From Thermomonospora echinospora (GTDB lineage Bacteria; Actinomycetota; Actinomycetes; Streptosporangiales; Streptosporangiaceae), in NCBI RefSeq assembly GCF_900108175.1, contig NZ_FNVO01000024.1, forward strand, positions 1 through 64,000: 64,000 nt of DNA, in the 5' to 3' direction. Numbering within the stretch: the first letter of the stretch is position 1; every line of letters starts with the position of its first letter. The position numbers and the translations under genes were made by a program. The notes beneath the pieces are model-generated. The model made no database searches. It saw only the letters and a program-made list of their open reading frames with translations, and was not told the DNA's origin. Shown here in pieces: positions 34,994 through 45,003 of the stretch.

Positions 34994-35024
34994 GCACAAG
35001 TGCTAGATCACAAGGCACATGTGC
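34994..35024. promoter_or_regulatory. Twin GCACAWGTGC palindromes
   Basis: GCACAAGTGC (34994-35003) and GCACATGTGC (35015-35024) are 21 bases apart start to start, two helical turns. They lie before a TTGACC -35-like box (35032-35037) of the XRE gene. Likely operator for the XRE regulator. Confidence 0.5.
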
Positions 35025-35092
35025 AAATTCGTTGACCCAATGTGTCCACGAAGCTACACCTGATACACCCGTACCGTGACAAGGTGGCGCAC

Positions 35093-35941
35093 ATGGCAGA
35101 GCAAGGGCCGACCGCTCGGCAGCGCAAGCTTGCGGCACTGCTCAAGCGGTACCGCGACGAGGCAGGGTTCATCCAGGAAGACGCCGCCGAGTTGATCGGC
35201 ATAGAGCGAACCAAGCTGGTCAGGATCGAAGGCGGACGACGCATCCCCACCGTGGCCGACGTCGAGAAGATCCTCGACGCCTACGGCCCCGCCGACGAGA
35301 CGACCAGGCGCGGCATTATCCGACTGACCGAGCAGGTCCGCCAGCGCGGATGGTGGGCGCCGTTCACCGATGTGTTGGCCGGCAGCTACGCGGAGCTGGA
35401 GCACGCGGCCGACCGGATCCGTATGTTCCAGGTGCAACTCGTCCCCGGACTGCTCCAGACCGAGGACTACGCCCGCCTCCTGATCGCCAAGCACTTCCCC
35501 GACTTGCCCGAGGAGGAGATCGACCGACGCGTCCAAGTCCGCATGACCCGGCAGGCGATGTTGAAGCGGAAGAACCCACCCCGGTTGGAATTCATCCTCA
35601 CCGAGGAGGTACTACGCCGCCCGGTCGGCGGCCGGGACATGATGCGCGATCAGCTCGGTCACCTGTTGGCGGCATCCACCCGGCCGCATGTGTCGGTCCG
35701 GATCATCCCGATCGATCGGGGCCACTACGCGTCCATTGGTGGCGGCAACCTGGTGCTGTTCGAGTTCAATTCGGTAGTGGATCTGAACGTCGCGTACCTG
35801 GAGACCATCGTCGGCGGCAGGTACGAAGAGAACGCTTCACAGGTGCGTGCTTGTAGCTTGATATACGACCGCCTCGCCGAGTCGGCCCTACCAGAAGATG
35901 AGTCGGCGGCGCTCATCGGCACCATCATGAAGGAGACGTAA
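35093..35941 (+). CDS. XRE-family regulator with DUF5753 (WhiJ-like)
   Basis: This 282-residue protein has an N-terminal Cro/C1 helix-turn-helix (KLAALLKRYRDEAGFIQEDA, then AELIGIERTKLVRIEGG). The C-terminal ligand-like domain is found in DUF5753 proteins (MFQVQLVPGLLQTEDYAR, then RPHVSVRIIPIDRG). It precedes a DUF397 protein by two bases after the stop, the arrangement of the WhiJ/BldB-linked developmental regulators of Streptomyces. The ATG at 35093 is chosen for conservation and the AAGGTGG site five bases upstream; a GTG at 35042 is possible. Confidence 0.88.
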   Translation: MAEQGPTARQRKLAALLKRYRDEAGFIQEDAAELIGIERTKLVRIEGGRRIPTVADVEKILDAYGPADETTRRGIIRLTEQVRQRGWWAPFTDVLAGSYAELEHAADRIRMFQVQLVPGLLQTEDYARLLIAKHFPDLPEEEIDRRVQVRMTRQAMLKRKNPPRLEFILTEEVLRRPVGGRDMMRDQLGHLLAASTRPHVSVRIIPIDRGHYASIGGGNLVLFEFNSVVDLNVAYLETIVGGRYEENASQVRACSLIYDRLAESALPEDESAALIGTIMKET

Positions 35942-35943
35942 AC

Positions 35944-36138
35944 ATGGGCGACTTCCCCAGCCCACGCCCACAGTGGCGCAAGAGCAGCCGCAGCGGCGGC
36001 GGCAACGAGGCTTGCGTCGAGTTGGCTGCGCTCAGCGGGACCATCGGGATCCGGGACAGCAAGAACCCCGACGGCCCGCACCTGAACGTTACGCGCGACG
36101 CCCTCGGCAGCCTCCTGAGCACCATCAAGGCCAACTAA
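35944..36138 (+). CDS. DUF397 small regulatory partner
   Basis: This 64-residue DUF397 protein carries the family signature (WRKSSRSGGGNEACVELA, then IGIRDSKNPDGPHL). Such small proteins act with XRE-DUF5753 regulators in a partner or antitoxin-like role. The ATG is two bases after the XRE stop, so the pair is one unit. A hairpin, CCCCGGC/GCCGGGG, at 36159-36179 follows. Confidence 0.9.
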   Translation: MGDFPSPRPQWRKSSRSGGGNEACVELAALSGTIGIRDSKNPDGPHLNVTRDALGSLLSTIKAN

Positions 36139-36158
36139 ACGTCTGACCGCACAACCGT

Positions 36159-36179
36159 CCCCGGCTCAACGGGCCGGGG
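36159..36179 (+). terminator. Terminator after DUF397
   Basis: A 7-bp stem CCCCGGC/GCCGGGG has a 7-base loop, followed by a pyrimidine-rich run. Confidence 0.5.
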
Positions 36180-36189
36180 GCTTCTCATT

Positions 36190-36214
36190 GCGCTGACACC
36201 GCCTGTCGGCGGTG

Positions 36215-36221
<7 letters not shown>
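36190..36221 (-). terminator. Perfect hairpin overlapping the acyl-CoA ligase stop codon
   Basis: A perfect 14-bp stem (GCGCTGACACCGCC with its complement) has loop TGTC. It includes the stop codon at 36215-36217, so the stem forms only after the ribosome leaves. Confidence 0.65.
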
Positions 36222-37849
<1,628 letters not shown>

Positions 37850-37882
37850 CGATGGCTCCAGATCAGAGGGGGTGACCGGATC

Positions 37883-38779
37883 TCACGTGCCGGCGGGACC
37901 GGCGGGATCGGCGGCCGAGGCCGCGGCGCCACCGGCCCCGACCAGATGCGTGTCGGCGCCCGCGGCCAGCCAGCGGGTCTCGAAGTCGCCCATCACGCGC
38001 CGGGCGTGGCGGGTGACGGTCGCCGGGACGAACGCCCGCGCCAGTTGCAGGGCCGGCAGCCAGCGCTGGCCGTAGACATGGGGGCGGCGGCGGACGATGC
38101 CGTCCACCAGGCGGTCCACGGTGGGCTCCAGAGGGTAGGTGCGGTTGGTGGGGAACGGCAGCCCGGCGCGCATCTCGCGCAGCACCTCGTTCTCGTCGGC
38201 GCCCCGCACCATGTCGGTGTCGGTCCAGCTCAGGTAGCCGACGCCCACCCGTACGCCGTGCGGGGCGAGCTCGGCCCGCAGGCAGTGGGCGAACGCTTCG
38301 ACCCCGGACTTGCTGGCGCAGTAGGCGGCCATCATGGGCGCGGCGCACAGCGCGGCCAGCGAGGCGACCTGGAAGAAGTAGCCCCTGCTCTCACGCAGCG
38401 CGGGGATGAAGGCGCGGGCGGTGGTGACGCTGCCCAGCAGGTTGACCTCGATGACGCGGGCGAACGTGCGGGGGTCGGAGTACTGCACCGGCCCGCCGGT
38501 GGCGATGCCGGCGTTGGCGATCACGACGTCGATGCGCCCGTACCGCTCGACGATCTCCCCGGCGACCTTGGCCATGGCCGCGTCGTCGGTGACGTCCGCC
38601 TCCCACCAGCCGGCGTCCTCGCCGCACGCCTCGGCGACCCGGGCCAGCTCGGCGGGCTCCAGTCCGAGCAGCGCCAGCCGGGCGCCGCGTGCGGCCAGCC
38701 GCCGCGCCAGCAGTTCGCCCAGGCCACGGGCGGCACCGGTGACCACCACGACCTGGCCGGCGATCCCGGGTTTCGCCAT
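37883..38779 (-). CDS. Short-chain dehydrogenase/reductase (upstream of the acyl-CoA ligase)
   Basis: This 298-residue SDR has a cofactor site TGAARGLGE (about residues 14-22), an NAG segment (IANAGIAT) and catalytic YCASK. An extended C-terminal region (RRRPHVYGQRWLPALQLARA) is typical of acyl- or steroid-type SDRs. It is probably transcribed with the ligase, forming a two-gene lipid or acid metabolism unit. The ATG at 38779 begins MAKPGIAGQVVVVTG. A TGCCAG palindrome lies 34 bases upstream. Confidence 0.88.
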   Translation of the reverse strand: MAKPGIAGQVVVVTGAARGLGELLARRLAARGARLALLGLEPAELARVAEACGEDAGWWEADVTDDAAMAKVAGEIVERYGRIDVVIANAGIATGGPVQYSDPRTFARVIEVNLLGSVTTARAFIPALRESRGYFFQVASLAALCAAPMMAAYCASKSGVEAFAHCLRAELAPHGVRVGVGYLSWTDTDMVRGADENEVLREMRAGLPFPTNRTYPLEPTVDRLVDGIVRRRPHVYGQRWLPALQLARAFVPATVTRHARRVMGDFETRWLAAGADTHLVGAGGAAASAADPAGPAGT

Positions 38780-38812
38780 GGTGATCGTCCTTCCTTTCCC
38801 CACGCCGTACGC

Positions 38813-38830
38813 TGCCAGTCTCAACTGGCA
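38813..38830. promoter_or_regulatory. TGCCAG-type palindrome, site 4
   Basis: TGCCAG-TCTCAA-CTGGCA, a perfect 6-bp inverted repeat, lies 34 bases before the SDR start. Confidence 0.6.
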
Positions 38831-38854
38831 GTTACCGCAGAGTAGACCATTCTT

Positions 38855-38872
38855 CCTACTGGCCGGTAGCCC
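38855..38872. promoter_or_regulatory. Second copy of the CCTAC-GGTAGCCC element
   Basis: CCTACTGGCCGGTAGCCC matches the element at 33869-33886 in 15 of 18 positions. Confidence 0.45.
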
Positions 38873-38935
38873 CCAAACGCTTGCGGAGTCACCGGGTGAC
38901 TGTGAGCAGTCACCGAGCATCCGGCGAGCACGAAT

Positions 38936-38953
38936 CGCCAGTTAGGACTGGCA
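38936..38953. promoter_or_regulatory. TGCCAG-type palindrome, site 5
   Basis: CGCCAG-TTAGGA-CTGGCA lies 89 bases before the PhoD-like gene start. Confidence 0.5.
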
Positions 38954-39041
38954 CTGCGAGACCCACGACGCCCCGCCGAGCCCCACCCCCGGCGTCCGCC
39001 CGGTGGACGCGGAGGCGTCCGGTGGACTAGAGATGCGCGAT

Positions 39042-40643
39042 ATGACCGAACTGGTTCTCGGACCCCTCCTCCGTCATGTCGGCGAGCGCACCGCGACCGT
39101 ATGGGTGGAGACCGACCGCCCCTGCACGGTGGAGGTCCTCGGCGCGTCCTCTCCGACCTTCACCGTCCACGGTCACCACTACGCCCTGGTGGAGATCGAC
39201 GGGCTGGAGCCGGGTTCGCAAACCCCCTACCAGGTGCTGCTGGACGGCCAGGTCGCCTGGCCCGAGCCGGGTGAGCGGAGCCTCCCCGACAGCGTGATCC
39301 ACACCCGGCGGGACGGTGGCCCGGTACGGCTGGCGTTCGGCTCCTGCCGGCGCAGCCCCGACCCCCGCGGCGAGCACGGGCCGGACGCCCTGTCGGCGTA
39401 CGCGCACCGGCTGGCCGAGGGGTCCGGCCAGTGGCCCACCGCGCTGCTGATGATCGGCGACCAGGTGTACGCCGACGAGCTCGGCGAGGAGATCCGCGAG
39501 TTCATCCGCCGGCGGCGCGGCACCGACAGCGAGCCGGTGGACGAGCTGGCCGACTTCGAGGAGTACACCTACCTGTACCGGCTGGCCTGGCGGACCGACC
39601 CGGCGGTCCGCTGGCTGCTGTCCACCGTGCCCACGTACACGATCTTCGACGACCACGACGTACGGGACGACTGGAACACCTCCTACACCTGGCGCGAGCA
39701 GATGTGGGCCCTGCCCTGGTGGCGCAGGCGCATCACCGGCGGCCTCGGGTCGTACTGGATCTACCAGCACCTGGGCAACATGTCGCCCGAGGAACGGGCC
39801 GCCGACGAACTGTACGCGCGGGTCCGGGCGGCCGACGGCGACGCCGGGGAGATCGTGGACGAGTTCGCCGAGCGGGCCGACAAGGAGCCCGACAAGGCGC
39901 GCTGGAGCTACACCCGCGACTTCGGCGGCACCCGGCTGGTCATGGTGGACAGCCGCTGCGCCCGGCTGCTGACCCCCGACCGCCGGGCCATGCTGGACGA
40001 CGCCGAGCACCAGTGGCTGCGCGAGCAGTGCCGGGGCGGCGTCGACCACCTGCTGCTCGCCAGTTCGCTGCCGTACCTGCTGCCCCGGGCCATCCACAAC
40101 GCCGAGAACTGGAACGAGGCGATGGCCGGCGGCGCCTGGGGACGGGCCGGCGCCCGGCTCGGCGAGAAGGTCCGGCAGGCCGCCGACCTGGAGCACTGGG
40201 CCGCCTTCGACGCGTCCTTCCGCTCGGTGGCCGGCGACGTGCTCGCGGTGGCCCGCCAGGAGCGCGGCCCCGCCCCGGCGAGCATCGCGTTCCTGTCCGG
40301 CGATGTGCACTACTCCTACCTGGCCCGGGTCACCGCCCCCGACAGCGGGGCGACGCCGATCTCCCAGGTGGTCTGCTCACCGCTGCGCAACCCGCTGCAG
40401 GGCAGGTTCCGGCTGGCCAACGTGCTGGCGTGCCGGCGGGGCATGGCCTGGGCCTTCCGGGGGCTGGCCGCGCTCGCCCGCGTCCCGAAGCCGCCGCTGC
40501 GGTGGCGGCTCACCCGCGGCCCGTGGTTCGACAACATGATCGCCACCATCGAGGTCGACGGCCGGACGTCCCGGGTGCGCTGGGAGGCCGCCGCCGACGG
40601 CACCACGCTCACCGAACGCGGCACGGCGGACCTGTCGGCCTGA
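39042..40643 (+). CDS. PhoD-like alkaline phosphatase/phosphodiesterase
   Basis: This 533-residue metallophosphoesterase of the PhoD family has an N-terminal beta domain (ATVWVETDRPCTVEVLG) and then the metal-dependent core. The core carries AFGSCRRSP, MIGDQVYADE, IFDDHDVRDDWN and FLSGDVHYSYLAR. No signal peptide is visible, so it may act inside the cell, unlike Tat-exported PhoD. The ATG at 39042 is taken because the conserved part (MTELVLGPLLRHVG) starts there. A TGCCAG palindrome lies in the promoter, linking it to the SDR/ligase genes. Confidence 0.88.
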   Translation: MTELVLGPLLRHVGERTATVWVETDRPCTVEVLGASSPTFTVHGHHYALVEIDGLEPGSQTPYQVLLDGQVAWPEPGERSLPDSVIHTRRDGGPVRLAFGSCRRSPDPRGEHGPDALSAYAHRLAEGSGQWPTALLMIGDQVYADELGEEIREFIRRRRGTDSEPVDELADFEEYTYLYRLAWRTDPAVRWLLSTVPTYTIFDDHDVRDDWNTSYTWREQMWALPWWRRRITGGLGSYWIYQHLGNMSPEERAADELYARVRAADGDAGEIVDEFAERADKEPDKARWSYTRDFGGTRLVMVDSRCARLLTPDRRAMLDDAEHQWLREQCRGGVDHLLLASSLPYLLPRAIHNAENWNEAMAGGAWGRAGARLGEKVRQAADLEHWAAFDASFRSVAGDVLAVARQERGPAPASIAFLSGDVHYSYLARVTAPDSGATPISQVVCSPLRNPLQGRFRLANVLACRRGMAWAFRGLAALARVPKPPLRWRLTRGPWFDNMIATIEVDGRTSRVRWEAAADGTTLTERGTADLSA

Positions 40644-41019
40644 ACGGGACGCAGACCGCCGTCGCCGGGCGGGAACTCTTGACCTGCTCTTAAGGCGGGT
40701 CTCTGTGGCTCCATCTACGATCGAACCGACCGTCGAACTCGGCTGTAAAGATCTATGGACGAGGCATTCCGGATGGCCAGAGGCCCTGGTAGCGTCCCCT
40801 CGCAGTGTCCGTGGAGGCTGTCGGTCGTGCATCGGCGGCGAATCGCCGTATCGGCTTACGGCACAACAGGCCTTCACTACGCTAGTGATGCCCGGGATCC
40901 CTCGCAGCCCCGCGTCCGCTGAGATGGAACGTGGGCCACCGGCAGGGTCGGCGGCGGCCCCCGGCTCCGTCGCGGAGCCGGCTGCCGAGGGTCCCCGTAG
41001 CGAGAAAGGGCGGTGCGAC
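40644..41019. other. Intergenic region before the NYN gene
   Basis: No gene is seen in these 376 bases. A candidate promoter, TTACGG (40856-40861), 16 bases, TACGCT (40878-40883), points right. Confidence 0.4.
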
Positions 41020-42366
41020 ATGGATCGCTGTGCGCTGTTCGTAGACGCCGGCTACCTGCTGGCCGACGGCGCGATGGCGGTGCATGGGACCCGCCATCGG
41101 GAGGCCGTCTCCTGGGACTTCGCCGGGCTCCTGCAACTGCTGGGCAACCTTGGCCGCGAGCGCACCGGCATGCCGCTGCTGCGCTGCTACTGGTACGAGG
41201 CGACCGTCGAGGGGCGGCGCTCCCCCGAGCACGAGGCGCTGGCCGACCTGCCCGGCCTCAAGCTGCGGCTGGGACGCATCCGGCCGGGCCGCCGTGAGGG
41301 CGTGGACACCGAGATCCACCGGGACCTGCTGGCCCTGGCCCGCAACGGGGCCATCGCCGACGCGGTGCTGGTCAGCGGGGACGAGGACCTGTCCACCGCC
41401 ATCTGCGACGCCCAGGAGCTCGGCGTGCGGGTCACCGTGGTGCACGTCGCGGTGGACGGCAACTGGACGATCTCGCGGGTGCTGCGCCAGGAGTGCGACG
41501 ACCTGATCGAGATCGGCTCCGGTCATCTGCGCCCGTACGTCACCCTGCTCAGCGGGCTCGACCAGGGCGGCGCCCCGGTGTCGCCGCTGTCCAACGGGCA
41601 CGGCAAGAGCAGCGGCCAGTCGCTCGCGCCGCTGCCGACCGGTCCGCTCAGCAGCCCGCCGCCCAGCTCCCCCCTCACCGGGCAGCCACCGGTCCCCACC
41701 TCCTCCGGCGGCGGGACGTCCTCGGCGAACACCGGCTCCAACCCGCTGCCGAACGGCGCGGGCTCCGGGTCGGGGTACGGCGGCTCGCTGGGCACCACCG
41801 GCACGCGCAACTACGGCTCCCCGCCCCTCGACCAGCCGTCCGGACCGCCCGCGGGCTCCGGCTTCGGCGGGTTCGGCGGGGTCAACGGCTCGGCGTCCAC
41901 CGGCCCGCAGATTCCCGCCCCCTCGCCCCCGATCCCGTCCGCCCCCACTCCCTCGCCTTCCCCGCCGTCCTCCCCACCCGGCGGGATGACGCAGTACGGG
42001 CCGCCGCCCTCGCCCACGCCGACCGGCCCGCAGCCGATCCCCCAGCCGTCGTCGCCGCCGATCTCCTACACCGGCCCGCAGCAGCAGTTGTCCCCGCTGC
42101 CTGCTGTGCAGCAGAGCACCCCGACGCTGGCGGACGCGGTGAAGGCCGCGCACAAGGAGGGCCAGGACTTCGGCGAGTCGGTCGCCCGGGACGCGCCCGC
42201 GCTCTGGCTGGAGGCGGTGCTGGCCCGCAAGCCGCGGATGCCCTCGGACCTGGAGGCCCGGCTGCTGCAGGGCTCCTCGCTGCCGATCGACTTCCTGCTG
42301 CACGACGAGGTACGGCACGCGCTGCGCCGCGGCTTCTGGGACGCCCTGGAGCGCTCTCGCCGGTAA
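41020..42366 (+). CDS. NYN-domain RNase-like protein with a long disordered region
   Basis: This 448-residue protein has an N-terminal NYN/PIN-like nuclease domain (about 1-170) with conserved acids in ALFVDAGYLLADG, a metal-ligand segment (GVDTEIHRDLLAL) and VSGDEDLSTAI. A Ser/Pro/Gly-rich disordered stretch (about 190-360) follows. A helical C-terminal domain (ADAVKAAHKEGQDFGESVAR) ends in a basic helix. NYN proteins cleave RNA in LabA-type regulation; the target is unknown. The ATG at 41020 follows a weak AAAGGG site. Confidence 0.8.
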   Translation: MDRCALFVDAGYLLADGAMAVHGTRHREAVSWDFAGLLQLLGNLGRERTGMPLLRCYWYEATVEGRRSPEHEALADLPGLKLRLGRIRPGRREGVDTEIHRDLLALARNGAIADAVLVSGDEDLSTAICDAQELGVRVTVVHVAVDGNWTISRVLRQECDDLIEIGSGHLRPYVTLLSGLDQGGAPVSPLSNGHGKSSGQSLAPLPTGPLSSPPPSSPLTGQPPVPTSSGGGTSSANTGSNPLPNGAGSGSGYGGSLGTTGTRNYGSPPLDQPSGPPAGSGFGGFGGVNGSASTGPQIPAPSPPIPSAPTPSPSPPSSPPGGMTQYGPPPSPTPTGPQPIPQPSSPPISYTGPQQQLSPLPAVQQSTPTLADAVKAAHKEGQDFGESVARDAPALWLEAVLARKPRMPSDLEARLLQGSSLPIDFLLHDEVRHALRRGFWDALERSRR

Positions 42367-42472
42367 CCCCCGGGTGACCGGCCGTCGCGTCGCAGGTCGG
42401 GCGGGCCGGGACGAAATCGAATCGGATTCGCGATCATCCGCAAATCCCCCGCTTCGGGTGCCGACCGGCGGG

Positions 42473-42478
42473 TAGCGT
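42473..42478 (+). promoter_or_regulatory. -10 box TAGCGT (leaderless)
   Basis: Lies six bases before the GTG at 42485. Confidence 0.5.
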
Positions 42479-42484
42479 TGAAGC

Positions 42485-43072
42485 GTGACGCATGTGACGG
42501 AAGACGATCTCGACGATCTGGAGTTCGCCACCCTGCGCACGGGCGATCACACGTCGGCGGCGCGGCGGCTGTCGGAGCTGGCCGCGTCGGTGTCCGGAGG
42601 GGTCTCCCGCGCCAAGGTGCTGCTGCGCGCCGGGGAGCAGTGGCAGCACGCGGGCGATCATGGCAAGGCGGCCGAGCTCTACCGTCAGGCGATCGAGGAC
42701 GGCGGCGAGACCTACGGCGACCCGCGCGCCTACCTCGCCGACGCGCTGTTCGAGCTGGACCGCCCCGACGAGGCACGGGACCTGATCGAGCAGATCCGCG
42801 CGGACGCGCCACGCGACCCCGAGGTCTACCGGACCGTGGCCGAGGTGCTGTACGCGCAGGGGGACCTGGCCGGGGCGTACGAGTGGGCGACGGCGGGCGC
42901 CGACATGGTGCTCGCCCTGCGCGAGCGCCGCACCGGCCCCGGCGACGACCTGGTGGTCGCCGAGGACAGCCTGGAGGGACTGCTGCGGCTGCGCTACCGG
43001 GCCAGGATCGACCTCGGACGCTCCGAGGACGAGTACGACGCGATGCTGGACGACCTGCTCAAGGCCCCCTGA
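42485..43072 (+). CDS. TPR-repeat protein
   Basis: This 195-residue helical protein has tetratricopeptide-like repeats (AKVLLRAGEQWQHAGDHGKA, then EVYRTVAEVLYAQGDLAGAY). It acts as a protein-binding scaffold; its partner is unknown. No signal peptide or membrane segment is present. The GTG is likely a leaderless start. It shares orientation with the NYN gene but has its own promoter. Confidence 0.75.
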   Translation: MTHVTEDDLDDLEFATLRTGDHTSAARRLSELAASVSGGVSRAKVLLRAGEQWQHAGDHGKAAELYRQAIEDGGETYGDPRAYLADALFELDRPDEARDLIEQIRADAPRDPEVYRTVAEVLYAQGDLAGAYEWATAGADMVLALRERRTGPGDDLVVAEDSLEGLLRLRYRARIDLGRSEDEYDAMLDDLLKAP

Positions 43073-43219
43073 CCGGCGCCCGGCGCGCGACCCGCCGGGG
43101 CGGGCCCCTGCGGTCCTTCGGGCACCGTGCCCGGCGATCCGCGCGGCGCCTCGCGCGATGTCACATCCGCGAGGCTCCTCAGGTGGCCACGTGCGCCTGC
43201 CAAGGTCCGCCGGGTGGCT

Positions 43220-43792
43220 TCACAGGGCGGCGATGAGGTCGTTCAGTGCTCGTGCGATGTCGCCGCCGGAGTGGGCGTGCGGCGTTCTGATCGGCCAGCC
43301 GCGCAGCCTGGCCTGGCGTATCGGCGGGTTCTGCTCGTCGCGCGTGCTCAGATATCCGCACGGCGCCTCCGGCCAGTCGGCCGGGACCGGCACCGCGCCC
43401 TCGGCCGGGCCGAAGGCGTTGCCGTTCCCGTGCCCGTGGTCGTGCCCGTGGTCGTGCCCGTCGTGGTCGGGACCGGAGGGGCGGCGGTGCACGGGAAGGT
43501 CGGCGTCCACGAACACGTAGCCGCCGATCGGCCGGTGGGCCGCGCGCTGGGCGGCGGCGACGGCCGGCAGCAGCGGGCCCGCGGCGCCCCGGCCGACGAG
43601 CACCAGCGGCACGTTCGGACCGGCGGCGGAGATCACCAGCGAGGCACGGGCCACATACCGCATCCCGCCGCCCTCCCGGATGTCGGGGGCGATCACGTCC
43701 AGCCCGTACGAGCGCAGCAGTTCGGGAAGCCCTCCCCAGGCGCCGGCGGTGGCGTGGGGAGGGTGCAGCAGGATCAGCGAGCCGGGCGTCAT
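43220..43792 (-). CDS. Alpha/beta-hydrolase-like protein lacking the nucleophile serine
   Basis: This 190-residue protein of alpha/beta-hydrolase character has an oxyanion loop (LLHPPHATAGAWGGL) and a typical core. The nucleophile elbow, usually GxSxG, reads VGRGAAG, with Gly where Ser is expected, so hydrolytic activity is doubtful. An unusual His/Asp/Gly-rich insert (DHDGHDHGHDHGHGNGN) follows about residue 105 and could bind nickel, zinc or copper. It diverges from pyrE. Function unknown; a metal-binding pseudoenzyme is one possibility. Confidence 0.65.
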   Translation of the reverse strand: MTPGSLILLHPPHATAGAWGGLPELLRSYGLDVIAPDIREGGGMRYVARASLVISAAGPNVPLVLVGRGAAGPLLPAVAAAQRAAHRPIGGYVFVDADLPVHRRPSGPDHDGHDHGHDHGHGNGNAFGPAEGAVPVPADWPEAPCGYLSTRDEQNPPIRQARLRGWPIRTPHAHSGGDIARALNDLIAAL

Positions 43793-43924
43793 GGCGCTAT
43801 GCGACCCTGTGGAAACGGCGCGGCATCAACCGAAGGTACACCCGCCCGGCCCGCCGTGGCATGCCCCGCCACGCCGCGCCCCGTCCCGGTGCACCGTGCC
43901 GCGCAGGCTGCACCAGGGCGCGAC

Positions 43925-43930
43925 TAGGGT
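43925..43930 (+). promoter_or_regulatory. -10 box TAGGGT (leaderless pyrE)
   Basis: Seven bases before the GTG at 43938. Confidence 0.55.
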
Positions 43931-43937
43931 TCTTGTC

Positions 43938-44474
43938 GTGAACGACCGCGAAGAACTACTGCAAGAGATCAAGAAGAAGGCCGTCGTGCACGGCGAGTTC
44001 ACGCTGTCGTCCGGGCGGCGCGCCACCTGGTACGTCGACCTGCGCCGGGTGACGCTGGACGGGCGGGCCGCCCCGCTGGTGGGGCGGGTGATGCTCGACC
44101 TGACCGCCGACCTGGCCTACGACGCGGTGGGCGGGCTGACCCTCGGCGCCGACCCGGTCGCCGCGGCGATGCTGCACGCCGCACACGCCCAGGGCCGCCG
44201 GCTCGACGCGTTCGTCGTCCGCAAGGCCGACAAGACCCACGGCCTGCAGCGCCGGGTCGAGGGCCCGGACGTGGCGGGCCGGCGCGTGCTGGCCGTGGAG
44301 GACACCTCCACCACCGGCGGCTCCGTCCTCACCGCCGTGCAGGCGCTGCGTGAGGCGGGCGCCGAGGTGGTCGGGGTGGCGACCATCGTCGAACGGGGGG
44401 CCGCCGAGCGCATCCGCGCCGAGGGCCTGGACTACCGCTCCGCCTACCAGGTCTCCGACCTGGGCGTCGACTGA
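43938..44474 (+). CDS. pyrE: Orotate phosphoribosyltransferase
   Basis: This 178-residue phosphoribosyltransferase converts orotate and PRPP to OMP in pyrimidine synthesis. It has the PRPP-binding motif VLAVEDTSTTGGSVLTAV and an N-terminal orotate region (GEFTLSSGRRATWYVDLR). In actinomycetes pyrE often stands apart from the main pyr operon, as here. The GTG start is leaderless. Confidence 0.93.
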   Translation: MNDREELLQEIKKKAVVHGEFTLSSGRRATWYVDLRRVTLDGRAAPLVGRVMLDLTADLAYDAVGGLTLGADPVAAAMLHAAHAQGRRLDAFVVRKADKTHGLQRRVEGPDVAGRRVLAVEDTSTTGGSVLTAVQALREAGAEVVGVATIVERGAAERIRAEGLDYRSAYQVSDLGVD

Positions 44475-44526
44475 CCCGTTCACCGGCCTGCGACACGGGC
44501 CGGGCGGTGGAGGGACGTGGGGTGGG

Positions 44527-44991
44527 TCAGCCGGACCTGGCGGGCACGGCCCACTGGCCGCGTCCGCCGTCAGTGTCGGTCTGCAGTTCGCCGTAGATCC
44601 GCACCTCGACCGAGGCCGAGTCCGACACGACGACGTCCAGCGGCGCCTGGTCGTACTTGCGGGTCTCGCCCGGACCGAGTTCGCCGCGCAGCAGGACCGC
44701 CCCGTCGCTGCCGGGCACCTTCACGAAGACGGTGGTGGGCCGTCCGGTGACGGTGATCACCAGCGGGGCCGCCGACGGGTCCACGGAGGGCGGCTCCTGC
44801 GAGCCGCCCGGTTCTTCGACGCTCTGGGTCGAGGGCAGGGCCGAACTCGGCGCGGGCCCCGGCGGCGGCGAGGTGAGCGCGTTGACCAGCGCGAGCCCGC
44901 CGATGACGACGAGAGCCAGTGCCGCTGCCACGGCAAGGGTCGCGAAGAGTATGCGCGCAAGACCTCTAGGGTCCGACCGGTGACGTCCCAC
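44527..44991 (-). CDS. Membrane protein with a RodZ C-terminal-like (DUF4115) domain
   Basis: This 154-residue protein has a basic N-terminus, one membrane helix (LARILFATLAVAAALALVVI), a Pro/Ser-rich linker and a small beta domain (VITVTGRPTTVFVKVPGSDG, then ELGPGETRKYDQAPLDVVVS). The domain resembles the extracytoplasmic part of RodZ. It may have a cell-envelope role. The GTG start is probably leaderless, with TAACCT on the minus strand six bases upstream. Confidence 0.7.
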   Translation of the reverse strand: MGRHRSDPRGLARILFATLAVAAALALVVIGGLALVNALTSPPPGPAPSSALPSTQSVEEPGGSQEPPSVDPSAAPLVITVTGRPTTVFVKVPGSDGAVLLRGELGPGETRKYDQAPLDVVVSDSASVEVRIYGELQTDTDGGRGQWAVPARSG

Positions 44992-44997
44992 ATGGGG

Positions 44998-45003
44998 AGG
45001 TTA
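44998..45003 (-). promoter_or_regulatory. -10 box TAACCT (leaderless)
   Basis: Six bases before the GTG at 44991. Confidence 0.5.
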
